From the NCBI GenBank assembly GCA_000751835.1, contig CCMQ01000008.1, positions 124,001 through 188,000 on the forward strand: a stretch of DNA of 64,000 bases. The letters are read 5' to 3'. Source of the DNA: Necropsobacter rosorum. Lineage in GTDB: Bacteria > Pseudomonadota > Gammaproteobacteria > Enterobacterales > Pasteurellaceae. Positions 24,897-32,591 of this stretch are shown in pieces (positions within the stretch are counted from its first letter, which is position 1; each line of letters begins with the position of its first letter). Made by a program: the position numbers and the translations under genes. A model generated the notes under the pieces. That model was not told the origin of the DNA. It did not search any database and saw only the letters and a list, made by a program, of their open reading frames with translations.

Positions 24897-25790
24897 TTAT
24901 TTACACGCCCTTCCTATCAACTCCCTCAACCATATAAAAGCGGGATCGCGGTGTATTCTGGCATGCCACACCAGCGTTTTGGTAAAACCTTGCACAGGAA
25001 TTGGCGGTTCGGCGGTTTTTAAGCCTGAAATGCCGTTTAACAATCGTGCCGGTAGCACGGCGATTAAGTCGGTCGTGCGTAAAATGTCGGGCAAAATCAG
25101 GAAATTTTGCACGGAAAGGGTGACGTTCCGACGTTGATTGAGTTGTGTCAGCGTTTGGTCGGTTACGCCAGAAAATGCGCCGCCGTGATAAGACACTAAA
25201 GCGTGATTGGCTTGACAAAAAGTGGTGATATCCAGTGTTGTTTCTGCAAGCGGGTGGTCGGCACGCATGGCGCAGAGATAATGCTCGTCGTACAGGGGTT
25301 TGGCGTGAATATCCGCCGTCTGAAAATCCGGCGTAGTGAGCGCGAAATCCAGCTTTCCTTGAGCGAGTTGACCGGCAAGCGTACTTTCATCAAGGGCGAA
25401 AACGGCCACTTTGATATTCGGGGCGGCTTGCTGTAACAACTGCAAAAACGGCAATAATACGGCGCGCATAGCATAATCGGTAGCTGCGATATTCATTGTC
25501 ATTTCCGCGGTGAGAGGATCAAACACCGGCGGTTTAAGCAAGGCTTCTACCTGATCTAAAATCTGTTTCACTTGTGGGGCGAGCTGTTCGGCAAAGGTGG
25601 TGGGTTGAATGCCGCGTTGTACGCGCAGAAACAGCGGATCGTCAAAGCTGTCGCGCAGCCGTGCCAGCGTGCCGCTCATCGCCGGTTGGGTCAGCGCAAG
25701 ACGTTGTGCCGCAAGGCTGACGCTTTTTTCTTCCATCAGGGCATGAAAGGCTTTGAGTAAATTCAAATCCAGCGTGCGTAACTCTTTCAT
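24897..25790 (-). CDS. LysR-type transcriptional regulator (NodD/PcpR-like)
   Basis: This 297-residue protein starts LRTLDLNLLKAFHALMEEKSVSL, then the HTH AAQRLALTQPAMSGTLARLRDSFDDPLFLR, the pattern of the LysR subgroup that includes NodD, PcpR and LeuO-like proteins. It is divergent from the SRPBCC-mdaB-ygiN-like operon, with a symmetric operator between. It probably senses a quinone or aromatic compound and controls that operon, by inference. Confidence 0.88.
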   Translation of the reverse strand: MKELRTLDLNLLKAFHALMEEKSVSLAAQRLALTQPAMSGTLARLRDSFDDPLFLRVQRGIQPTTFAEQLAPQVKQILDQVEALLKPPVFDPLTAEMTMNIAATDYAMRAVLLPFLQLLQQAAPNIKVAVFALDESTLAGQLAQGKLDFALTTPDFQTADIHAKPLYDEHYLCAMRADHPLAETTLDITTFCQANHALVSYHGGAFSGVTDQTLTQLNQRRNVTLSVQNFLILPDILRTTDLIAVLPARLLNGISGLKTAEPPIPVQGFTKTLVWHARIHRDPAFIWLRELIGRACK

Positions 25791-25825
25791 ATCATTTTAA
25801 TTGATGTTAATTATTAAGGATAATG

Positions 25826-25856
25826 ATTGTACTTATATCTAAAGCAAAAGTACAAT
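25826..25856. promoter_or_regulatory. Symmetric operator overlapping the SRPBCC-mdaB promoter
   Basis: ATTGTACTT (25826-25834) and AAGTACAAT (25848-25856) form a perfect 9-bp inverted repeat with a 13-base spacer. The same bases give TTGTAC, 18 bases, TACAAT, a usable promoter, so a bound regulator would control it directly. The divergent LysR product is the likely ligand. Confidence 0.6.
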
Positions 25857-25888
25857 GCCGGCATTGATTTTCAACAGAGGACATTAAA

Positions 25889-26413
25889 ATGCAACATTCA
25901 ATTAACTGGCCGCAAGGTTATATTCCGGGCTTTACCGATAATTTCTGTTCCAACGAAGTGATTGTGGCGGGTTTAGGCGTTGAAGAAGTTTGGCACTATT
26001 TAAACGATACCAAATTCTGGCCGCATTATTACAGCAACGTGGCGGACGTACGTTTTTACAACGGCTATCAAGGCACAGCGCTTTATGAAAACGCCCGTTT
26101 TTTCTTTAAAACCTTCGGTTTTCCTGTGGAAGCGGAAATCGTCGAATACGTTGAGCCGAAAGCCGGCGTGGCAGGACGAATTTCGTGGCACGGCTGGGCG
26201 GGCAAGCAAGGTACGGCAGAGCGTTTAGACGTGATTCACGCTTGGCTGATTGAAGCATTAGACGGCGGACGGGTGCGGATTTTAACCCAAGAATCGCAAA
26301 ACGGCGAACCTGCCAAACAGCTTGCCAAAACCGTGCCGAACCCAATGATTAACGGACACCAGGAATGGCTGGACGGCATTGTGAAAAGCGCAAAAGCCAA
26401 GTTAAGTCTGTAA
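25889..26413 (+). CDS. SRPBCC family protein
   Basis: This 174-residue START/Bet v 1-like protein reads VEEVWHYLNDTKFWPHYYSNVADVRF, a typical SRPBCC opening, then RISWHGWAG, HAWLIEALDGGRVRILTQESQNGEP and a long C-terminal helix. It binds a hydrophobic ligand. It is first in an operon with mdaB (22-base gap) and a YgiN-like gene, suggesting a quinone or aromatic ligand. Function inferred. Confidence 0.78.
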   Translation: MQHSINWPQGYIPGFTDNFCSNEVIVAGLGVEEVWHYLNDTKFWPHYYSNVADVRFYNGYQGTALYENARFFFKTFGFPVEAEIVEYVEPKAGVAGRISWHGWAGKQGTAERLDVIHAWLIEALDGGRVRILTQESQNGEPAKQLAKTVPNPMINGHQEWLDGIVKSAKAKLSL

Positions 26414-26435
26414 CTTTTTGAATTTATGGAGAAAA

Positions 26436-27014
26436 ATGAATATTTTATTATTGGACGGCGGTATGAAATTTGCCCATTCCGGCGGAGCTTTAAATCACAC
26501 GTTGCAGGCGGTTGCCAAAGAAACCCTGCAAACACTCGGGCATCAAGTGCAGGAAACCGTTATTGAACAGGGCTATGATATTGAGCAGGAAGTAAACAAA
26601 TTTCTTTGGTCGGACGCCGTGATCTGGCAAATGCCCGCTTGGTGGATGGGCGAGCCTTGGATAGTGAAAAAATACATGGATGATGTGTTCACCGCAGGGC
26701 ATGGCAAGCTCTATACCAGCGATGGCCGCCACCGGAACGATCCGACCCGAAACTACGGCAAAGGCGGGCTAATGCAGGGCAAAAATTGTATGCTTTCGCT
26801 CACATGGAACGCACCGATTGAAGCGTTTACCGAGCCCGGCGATTTTTTTGCCGGCAAAGGCGTGGACGAGGTTTATTTGCATTTTTTCAAAGCTCATGAA
26901 TTTATCGGAATGGGTAGGCTGCCGACGTTTATCTGCAACGATGTGATAAAATCCCCCGATGTGCCGCGGTTTATGGCCGATTATCAACGACATTTGCAAC
27001 AAGTGTTCGGTTAA
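26436..27014 (+). CDS. mdaB: NAD(P)H quinone reductase MdaB
   Basis: This 192-residue protein is strongly similar along its length to E. coli MdaB: FLWSDAVIWQMPAWWMGEPW, KKYMDDVFTAGHGKLY, LSLTWNAPIEAF and a C-terminal IGMGRLPTFICNDVIKSPDVP. It reduces quinones by two electrons with FAD or FMN and NADPH, avoiding semiquinones. ATG 26436 has TGGAGAAAA upstream. The next gene is YgiN-like, as in E. coli, where mdaB and ygiN are neighbours. Confidence 0.92.
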   Translation: MNILLLDGGMKFAHSGGALNHTLQAVAKETLQTLGHQVQETVIEQGYDIEQEVNKFLWSDAVIWQMPAWWMGEPWIVKKYMDDVFTAGHGKLYTSDGRHRNDPTRNYGKGGLMQGKNCMLSLTWNAPIEAFTEPGDFFAGKGVDEVYLHFFKAHEFIGMGRLPTFICNDVIKSPDVPRFMADYQRHLQQVFG

Positions 27015-27097
27015 TTGGCTTGCTGTTCATGCCGTGGTAAAACCCGCATTGAAACACAGATTTCGTATAAACTTTCAAAATTCCGGGAGCAAATTTA

Positions 27098-27439
27098 ATG
27101 ACGGCAGCGTTAAGCCGCGCCGAGCCGATTATCCGCATATTTGAAATGCAGATTAAGCCTGAAAGCGTGGAGCAATTTAAACAGTTAGGTGAACATAATA
27201 TTCGCCAATCGGTCAATACCGAAGCGGGCGTGTTGGCAATGTATGTGCTGACCGACAAGCAAGATCCTGCGAAATTCTATATCGTCGAAGCCTACGCCGA
27301 CGAAGTCGCCTACCAAGCCCATCGAAACGCCTCCCACTTCCAAGCGTGGCTTAACGGGGCAAAGGATATGATAGTGTCTCGCAAAGTGATTGAAACCGAC
27401 CCGGTAATTTGGGGCTCAAAAGCTGTGGCCGTGAAGTAA
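27098..27439 (+). CDS. ygiN: Quinol monooxygenase, YgiN-like (ABM domain)
   Basis: This 113-residue antibiotic-biosynthesis-monooxygenase fold protein reads PIIRIFEMQIKPESVEQFKQ, EAGVLAMYVLTDKQDPAKFYIVEAYADEVAYQAHRNASHFQAW. E. coli YgiN oxidises menadiol and related quinols, forming a quinone cycle with MdaB. Gene order mdaB then ygiN is conserved here. A USS with T-run follows the stop, perhaps as terminator. Confidence 0.82.
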   Translation: MTAALSRAEPIIRIFEMQIKPESVEQFKQLGEHNIRQSVNTEAGVLAMYVLTDKQDPAKFYIVEAYADEVAYQAHRNASHFQAWLNGAKDMIVSRKVIETDPVIWGSKAVAVK

Positions 27440-27637
27440 AAGTGCGGTCGTTTTTTTGAGTGTTTTGTAAATTCTCTTAGAAATTCGGCCGTTTAGGACA
27501 AATAATGGGTTGAATCCCGTCCAATTTCTAAACTTACCCTTAACTTCAGCACTTTTCCCTCTTTTCCGGCACTCATTGTCGTATATCCGCACGGCTGACG
27601 GCGGTGTTTTGCACACTACAAACTTACGGTGACGACA

Positions 27638-28462
27638 TTATTCCCAATGAAATCGAATGTTCAATCCAACGGCATCGGCAAAATTTTGGATCGCTTTGCG
27701 CCGATCTTTCGTTGACGAATGTATATGAAGATAGATATTTTCTTCAAGTTCTATCGTATATTTCATCCCGTTTGGGTGGAAACTCGGTTCGTTTCCAATG
27801 CAATGGCGCACTGTCGGTTTGCCATTACGGCAGAAATCTTCAACCAGTGGACGGTAATTTCGGCTTTTCAATAAAAATAAAAAGAATTTCTTTTGATTAT
27901 CCCGATAACTTTTACCTGAAATTTTATGATGATCTAATTCAATGAAATATTGTCCTGTATTATTTTCTTCTTCATCGTTAACGGATGTTTCAAATATATT
28001 GATATGGGCCACTTCGTCCATAATTTCCTGAACCAGATTCCAAATATTATCCGCTTTAATTTTGCTTGTCTTTTCAATATAAGAACGATTACCTGCCGTA
28101 TTATTATCTAATTGAAGATTGGTTTGCTTAAATTCTTCAATCAATTTCTTTTCAAGATAATCCATTTGAGACTTATCTAAATGCCCATCATCTCGCCCGA
28201 AGAAAATAATTTGATTCCACCAAGATTTATTTTCATCAAGATTATGTACAACTATACGTTCATAAACTTTATTACTTGCCTGCCCGACATAACGCTGATT
28301 TTCACCCAGCAAAATATAAATGCCGGCTTTATTCGCTTCTTCTAAATATTTTAATTGTTTTAAATCCGTGCGATCCGCAATCACTAAAAAAGCAGGTTCT
28401 TTTGTGTAGACGGTAATATTATCTTTTGCTTGATCGCTGATAATGACTGTATGAGTAACCAT
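27638..28462 (-). CDS. GIY-YIG nuclease family protein
   Basis: In this 274-residue protein the N-terminal GIY-YIG domain is visible at about residues 46-75: AGIYILLGENQRYVGQASN, then VYERIVVH, with EFKQTN later. It is followed by an acidic linker (NDEEENN) and a C-terminal domain ending in IRFHWE. The start is ATG 28462 with AGGAAAT upstream; 35 extra upstream codons have no ribosome site and look non-coding. The gene is AT-rich and stands alone. The order nuclease domain plus uncharacterised C-terminal domain resembles accessory or defence-associated nucleases, but its target is unknown. Confidence 0.78.
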   Translation of the reverse strand: MVTHTVIISDQAKDNITVYTKEPAFLVIADRTDLKQLKYLEEANKAGIYILLGENQRYVGQASNKVYERIVVHNLDENKSWWNQIIFFGRDDGHLDKSQMDYLEKKLIEEFKQTNLQLDNNTAGNRSYIEKTSKIKADNIWNLVQEIMDEVAHINIFETSVNDEEENNTGQYFIELDHHKISGKSYRDNQKKFFLFLLKSRNYRPLVEDFCRNGKPTVRHCIGNEPSFHPNGMKYTIELEENIYLHIHSSTKDRRKAIQNFADAVGLNIRFHWE

Positions 28463-28650
28463 AATGTTATTTCCTGTTTTCAAGCTATAAATCTTACAAG
28501 TTTTAATTATAGTTGAAAGTTTTTGTGATTTTGATAAATATTTTATATATGTATTTGATGTGCGCAATCAAATTTATGATTTGGGCTTAAATTTGTCCAT
28601 TTAGGTGGGCAAAAGATAAGCAAAAGCCTATTGTATTTTAACGAATAGCT

Positions 28651-29517
28651 TTATTTAGCGTTGGGTTGTGCATTTTCTCTAAATACCGCAGGCGTTAAAC
28701 CTGTCGCTTTTTTGAATGTTTTGCCGAAGTGTGTTGGGTCGGTGAAGCCGAGTTGGTCGGCAATAGCGGCGGTGGAAAGTTCACTATGACGCAATAGGCG
28801 TTTAGCTTCTAAAATGCGGCGTTGTTCAATTAAGGTTTTAGCATTGCTTTGGCGAGCTGCTTGGCAAGCTCGGTTGAGGCTTTTTTCGCTGCACGCTAAT
28901 TTGTCGGCATAAAACTGTACTTGATTGGCATATTGAAAATGCTGTTCTAGCAATTCCTGAAAAGCGTAAAAGCGTTGATAAAGACGTAAATTGCTGCGAT
29001 TTTTCGGTAAATTGGTGGCGATATGCGTTAAACGTGCAATAAGTGCATAAAGCTGATAACGCAGCAATTGAAAAATAGTGGCGCTGTTTTTCGTTTGGCT
29101 GTCGCTTTGCATTTGCTGCATTTGTTGGTGCAGGGCAAGACTTTCGGTTTCATTTAAATAAAGCACATCGGGCAAGCGGTTGAAATTCAGCGAATGTTGG
29201 TCAGGCGGCAATACCTCCGAGCGAAATAGCAACATCATTCCGTTCCAATGACGTTCCGTACTGAACTGATGCGTTTGTCCTGAACGTACCAAAATCAACG
29301 TGTTCTTTTGAGCGTGAATAGGCTTGCTGTCGAGCCATTGAGTACATTCGCCTTCGCTGACCAATACCAACATTTCGCAGCGATAACGATAAGCAGAAGA
29401 TAGAATGTTATCGCTACTGCGGTTCATCATTTCTTGTGCGGTAAAGAGTTCAACATCGTATTGATCGGGCTTATTCGGCTGAAAATAGAGTTCTCTAAAC
29501 GTTTCTTCTGTATTCAT
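28651..29517 (-). CDS. AraC-type transcriptional regulator
   Basis: This 288-residue protein has an N-terminal cupin-like sensor (LVLVSEGECTQWLD, ILVRSGQTHQFS) and two C-terminal HTH motifs (VQFYADKLACSEKSLNRACQAARQ, then LSTAAIADQLGFTDPTHFGKTFKKATGLTPAVFR). It is divergent from the SnoaL-like gene at 29632 and so a likely regulator of the 29.6-31.7 kb operon. Confidence 0.88.
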   Translation of the reverse strand: MNTEETFRELYFQPNKPDQYDVELFTAQEMMNRSSDNILSSAYRYRCEMLVLVSEGECTQWLDSKPIHAQKNTLILVRSGQTHQFSTERHWNGMMLLFRSEVLPPDQHSLNFNRLPDVLYLNETESLALHQQMQQMQSDSQTKNSATIFQLLRYQLYALIARLTHIATNLPKNRSNLRLYQRFYAFQELLEQHFQYANQVQFYADKLACSEKSLNRACQAARQSNAKTLIEQRRILEAKRLLRHSELSTAAIADQLGFTDPTHFGKTFKKATGLTPAVFRENAQPNAK

Positions 29518-29631
29518 TGTATTTCCTTTTTTTGTCTGAAATATACCATAAAAAAGGCTTTTTCTTGCCTATTTTTTACAACATCATCTCTCTATAATGC
29601 ATACATTCTTCACAAACTAAGGAAAAATATA

Positions 29632-30081
29632 ATGAACGAATTTAACTACACCAATGAACAAAAAGTCTTAGTCGATGAAATCCTTCAATTAGAAGTTGAT
29701 GCACTAAATCGCTGGTTTAATGGCGATGTATCGGGTTATCGTGAGATATGGTCAAAAACAAATTTTAGCTACTTTGATATTGCCAAGCCGTTGCGAATAG
29801 ATAGCTATGCGGAGATTGAGCCTTTCTTAGATAATTTAGATGGCAAGCTATTTATTGAGAAACCTTATGAATTAGTTAGCCCAAGGGTGCAATTTAGCAA
29901 CGATAATCAAACTGGCATATTAACCTATCAACTTCACGCCAAAACGAATTTGATTGATTCACACTACAACTGCATTGAAATTTTCCAAAAAGAAAACGGC
30001 AAATGGCAAGTGATTCATTCCTGTTGGGCAGCGATTCGTCCAATGGATTGGGATTACAACACAATGATTGCAGCGGTATAA
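29632..30081 (+). CDS. SnoaL/DUF4440-like NTF2-fold protein
   Basis: This 149-residue protein reads VDEILQLEVDALNRWFNGDVSGYREIWSK, LSPRVQFS-type strands, and YNCIEIFQKENGKWQVIHSCWA, the closing signature of the NTF2/SnoaL superfamily. The start is ATG 29632 with AAGGAAAAA upstream; a frame continuing further upstream covers the promoter and AraC start and is not credible. It is first in a co-directional run with MmcQ/YjbR, exonuclease and DUF5131 genes. Substrate unknown. Confidence 0.75.
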   Translation: MNEFNYTNEQKVLVDEILQLEVDALNRWFNGDVSGYREIWSKTNFSYFDIAKPLRIDSYAEIEPFLDNLDGKLFIEKPYELVSPRVQFSNDNQTGILTYQLHAKTNLIDSHYNCIEIFQKENGKWQVIHSCWAAIRPMDWDYNTMIAAV

Positions 30082-30131
30082 AAGTGAATAAAGGCGGTAT
30101 GTGCCGCCTGATTTTATTTAAGGAAAACAAA

Positions 30132-30509
30132 ATGGAACACGCAACTTTTTTTCACGCAATGGTACAACGCTATCACGCTCAAGCGGAATATTTATGGGCA
30201 AAATTTCCTGATTATGCGGTGTTTCGTCATCAAGAAAATCGCAAGTGGTTTGCGTTGTTTGGTCAGCTGGCGGCAGAAAAAATCGGGCTAACAAGCGATG
30301 AAAAAATTCCGCTGCTTAGCGTGAAAGCTCGCCCCGAAGAAATCGGTTCGTTACGAATGCTCAAAGGCGTTTATCCTGCTTATCATATGAACAAAGAACA
30401 TTGGTTGAGCTTGAATTTAGCCGAAATTGATGAACCGTTATTGTTTGAATTATTGGACGAAAGTTTTGCTTTAACCGCACCAAAATCAAAGAGAAAAACG
30501 GATGAATAG
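30132..30509 (+). CDS. MmcQ/YjbR family protein
   Basis: This 125-residue protein shows the MmcQ/YjbR pattern: LWAKFPDYAVFRHQENRKWFALFGQL, VKARPEEIGSLRMLKGVYPAYHMNKEHWLSLNL. The fold is CyaY-like and has been proposed to bind DNA, without an established role. ATG 30132 has TAAGGAAAAC upstream. It overlaps the exonuclease gene by 8 bases, so they are co-translated. Confidence 0.82.
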   Translation: MEHATFFHAMVQRYHAQAEYLWAKFPDYAVFRHQENRKWFALFGQLAAEKIGLTSDEKIPLLSVKARPEEIGSLRMLKGVYPAYHMNKEHWLSLNLAEIDEPLLFELLDESFALTAPKSKRKTDE

Positions 30510-30996
30510 TTTTGTTGCCATTGATTTTGAAACGGCAAATCGCAACCTAAGCAGCGTGTGCAGTATTGGCTTGGTGTTTGTGGAAAATGGGCAGATTGCG
30601 GGTAGCTATTATCAGCTTATCAAGCCTGTTCCCAATTTTTACAGCCGTTTTAATACGCAGGTTCACGGATTAAGCCGAGCCGATACCGACAATGCCCCCA
30701 CATTTTCGCAAATTTGGACAGAAATCCAACCGCTTTTAGCAGGCAAAACCTTAGTCGCACATAACAGTACTTTTGATGAAAACTGTTTAAAAGCCGCTTT
30801 GCAAGCCTATGCGTTGCCATTGCACAGCAATCCATTTCGTTGTACTTGCCGTCAAGCTCGCAAAATGCTGCCAACCCTTGAAAATCATAAATTAAACACG
30901 GTTGCACGCTATTTAGGCGTGGATTTAAACCAGCACCATCACGCGCTTGCCGATGCAAAAGCCTGTGCCGAGATTGCCTTGCAACTGTTTCGTTAG
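30502..30996 (+). CDS. DEDDh 3'-5' exonuclease
   Basis: This 164-residue protein has the complete catalytic set of the DnaQ-like family: IDFETAN (D and E) at the N-terminus, VAHNSTFD (D) in the middle and HHHALADA (H and D) near the C-terminus. It is a stand-alone exonuclease domain, shorter than DNA polymerase III epsilon, RNase T or ExoX. It could trim single-stranded DNA or RNA. It is coupled to the MmcQ/YjbR gene and lies 8 bases before the DUF5131 gene. Confidence 0.88.
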   Translation: MNSFVAIDFETANRNLSSVCSIGLVFVENGQIAGSYYQLIKPVPNFYSRFNTQVHGLSRADTDNAPTFSQIWTEIQPLLAGKTLVAHNSTFDENCLKAALQAYALPLHSNPFRCTCRQARKMLPTLENHKLNTVARYLGVDLNQHHHALADAKACAEIALQLFR

Positions 30997-31004
30997 GAGA
31001 AATA

Positions 31005-31742
31005 ATGTCCGTGATTTGGAACTTATGGCACGGCTGCTTAAAAGTCAGTGCAGGCTGTGCGAATTGTTATATGTATCGCACGGACGAAAAATTCGGGCGA
31101 GATAGCCGCAAAATCTACAAAACCCAAGATTTTAATTTGCCAATGCGAAAAATCCGTGGTGGCAACGACAAAATCCCCGCAGGTTCGCTGGTTTACACCT
31201 GTTTTACGTCCGATTTTTTTATTCAAGAAGCCGACCTTTGGCGAGAAGACGCTTGGGGAATGATGCGTTATCGCCAAGATTTACATTTTTTTCTTACAAC
31301 CAAACGTGTGGAGCGGATCAATGAATGCTTGCCTGATGATTGGGGCAATGGCTATGAAAATGTCACTATTTGTTGCACGGTAGAAAACCAAAAAGAAGCC
31401 GACCGCCGCTTGCCAATTTATTTGCTTTTACCACTCAAACACAAAACCTTAATCTGCGAACCGCTGCTCACGCCCCTTGATTTATCGTCTTATCTCACAG
31501 GCGAAATTGAAAAGGTGATTGTAGGCGGCGAATCAGGCGACAACGCCCGTCCTTGTCGTTACGATTGGGTGTTAGCCATTCGGGAAACCTGCCTTGCAAA
31601 AAATGTGGCATTCACATTCAAACAAACAGGTGCAAATTTCATCAAAGACGGCAAACACTACCGCATTCCCCGCAAAATTCAGCAATCACAAGCGAAAAAG
31701 GCAGGGATTGATGTGAAGAGTGAAAAGCACACCGCTTTTTAG
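31005..31742 (+). CDS. DUF5131 family protein (phage Gp37/Gp68-like)
   Basis: This 245-residue protein opens WNLWHGCLKVSAGCANCYMYR, a Cys cluster typical of DUF5131 that resembles a metal or iron-sulfur site. It continues with TCFTSDFFIQEADLWR, FFLTTKRVERI, NVTICCTVENQKEADRRLP, VIVGGESGDNARPC and VAFTFKQTGANF, all hallmarks of the family. Members are known from phages and bacteria, and their chemistry is, to my knowledge, undetermined. It ends the operon and the atypical region. Confidence 0.85.
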   Translation: MSVIWNLWHGCLKVSAGCANCYMYRTDEKFGRDSRKIYKTQDFNLPMRKIRGGNDKIPAGSLVYTCFTSDFFIQEADLWREDAWGMMRYRQDLHFFLTTKRVERINECLPDDWGNGYENVTICCTVENQKEADRRLPIYLLLPLKHKTLICEPLLTPLDLSSYLTGEIEKVIVGGESGDNARPCRYDWVLAIRETCLAKNVAFTFKQTGANFIKDGKHYRIPRKIQQSQAKKAGIDVKSEKHTAF

Positions 31743-31833
31743 CAATCCGATTCAGAAAGAGATCGCTGCCACATTGAAAAAATCGCCAATGGATGCGCGT
31801 TCGGCGTGTATGGTTAAGCATTACCAAATATGA
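31720..31833 (+). pseudogene. Possible gene remnant or very short ORF after the DUF5131 gene
   Basis: A 37-codon GTG frame overlaps the end of the DUF5131 gene by 23 bases in another frame and continues past it. Its tail reads QKEIAATLKKSPMDARSACM, protein-like but not recognised. It could be the truncated start of a lost downstream gene. Support is weak. Confidence 0.2.
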
Positions 31834-32182
31834 CAACACTGTTGCTTCGTATATCAGTATTTACAGAATTTTAGAAAGTTTAACCACCTGTTATTACTGA
31901 TATACAAGGGGTACTTAATGTCGAAAGTAAAAATACTGTTTGACGAAGTTTTAAAATAGTATTTTTACAATTTAATTCAGTTTCTATTTCTAAAAAAACA
32001 TTTAAATAAGAAATGATTAATAACTCAAGCTTTCTTGATTTTGCTGTAGTACCCATATAAATCTCGGACATTTCATTTATGTCTATTAGCAAGTCTCATT
32101 ACAACAAAAAGTGCGGTCAAATTTCGGGCGATTTTATCGGTGTCGAGTGCGCGCTGACAGTGTGTGGTGTTAATTAAAAATC
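31834..32182. other. Gene-poor gap at the right boundary of the accessory region
   Basis: This AT-rich stretch has no convincing gene. TATATCAGTA (31850-31859) and TACTGATATA (31895-31904) form a perfect 10-bp inverted repeat 35 bases apart. A Haemophilus-type USS lies near 32107. A 70-codon minus-strand frame across it has no ribosome site or recognisable product. It may be scar DNA at the junction. Confidence 0.4.
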
Positions 32183-32224
32183 TTGACAAATTTTTTTTCT
32201 TTATTAAAATTCCGACCGTTCGGT
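32183..32224 (+). promoter_or_regulatory. Strong promoter with TetR-type operator, SMR operon
   Basis: TTGACA (32183-32188), a 16-base spacer and TAAAAT (32205-32210) form a near-consensus promoter. Right after the -10 box lies ACCGTTCGGT (32215-32224), arms ACCG/CGGT, the type of short palindrome TetR repressors bind. The TetR gene is second in the operon, implying autorepression. Confidence 0.7.
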
Positions 32225-32246
32225 TTTTTTGATAAAGGAAAGGAAG

Positions 32247-32591
32247 ATGAATGTATTAACAACCGCTTATACTTTGTTGGGCTGTGCCATTGTTTGCGAA
32301 GTGACCGGCTCTACGTTTTTAGCTAAATCAGACGGTTTTACTAAACTGATTCCGACAGGCATCACCGTTATCATGTTTGTGTTGGCATTTTATCTGTTAT
32401 CACATGTGATCAAGGTGATTCCTTTGGGAATGGTGTATGCGATTTGGTCGGGAATCGGGATTATTTTAACGGCGCTGGTGGGCTTTTTAGTATTAAAACA
32501 ATCGCTTGATCTGCCCGCGTTAATCGGTATCGGGTTTATTGTAACCGGCGTGGTGATAATGAATTTATTTTCACACAGCGTGGGGCATTAA
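32247..32591 (+). CDS. Small multidrug resistance (SMR, EmrE-like) efflux protein
   Basis: This 114-residue protein has four predicted membrane helices. The essential membrane Glu is in helix 1 (LLGCAIVCEVTGSTFLAKSDGFTKL). YLLSHVIKVIPLGMVYAIWSGIGIILTALVG is the SMR family signature. It exports cationic drugs or quaternary ammonium compounds by proton exchange, as a dimer. ATG 32247 has AAGGAAAGGAAG upstream. It is followed without a gap by a TetR gene, its probable repressor. Confidence 0.9.
   Translation: MNVLTTAYTLLGCAIVCEVTGSTFLAKSDGFTKLIPTGITVIMFVLAFYLLSHVIKVIPLGMVYAIWSGIGIILTALVGFLVLKQSLDLPALIGIGFIVTGVVIMNLFSHSVGH

Larger units (their letters stand above)
12017..31742. other. Accessory region with foreign uptake signals
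   Basis: From the ada-like gene to the DUF5131 gene, Leu codons shift from CTG towards TTG and TTA. Only seven Haemophilus-type USS occur in 19.7 kb (12858, 15513, 16843, 20269, 23214, 24417, 27440), about half the flank density. Three Neisseriaceae DUS, three Actinobacillus-type USS and five copies of GCTACCCGCA are confined to it. The 24.9-27.4 kb part looks closer to host composition, so the region is probably a mosaic. There is no integrase, transposase or direct-repeat boundary. Limits are inferred. Confidence 0.6.

Noticed and set aside
29575-29598. TTTACA ... TATAAT as promoter of the SnoaL-like operon
   Set aside because: The spacer is only 12 bases, too short for a sigma-70 promoter. 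TATAAT may still be a -10 box with an activator.
12017-31742. Accessory region as a prophage, ICE or transposon
   Set aside because: No integrase, transposase, structural, replication or conjugation genes and no terminal repeats. Uptake signals point to transformation.
31880-32092. 70-codon minus-strand frame in the gap before the SMR operon
   Set aside because: No ribosome site, AT-rich, no recognisable protein features, and it spans an inverted repeat. More likely chance.
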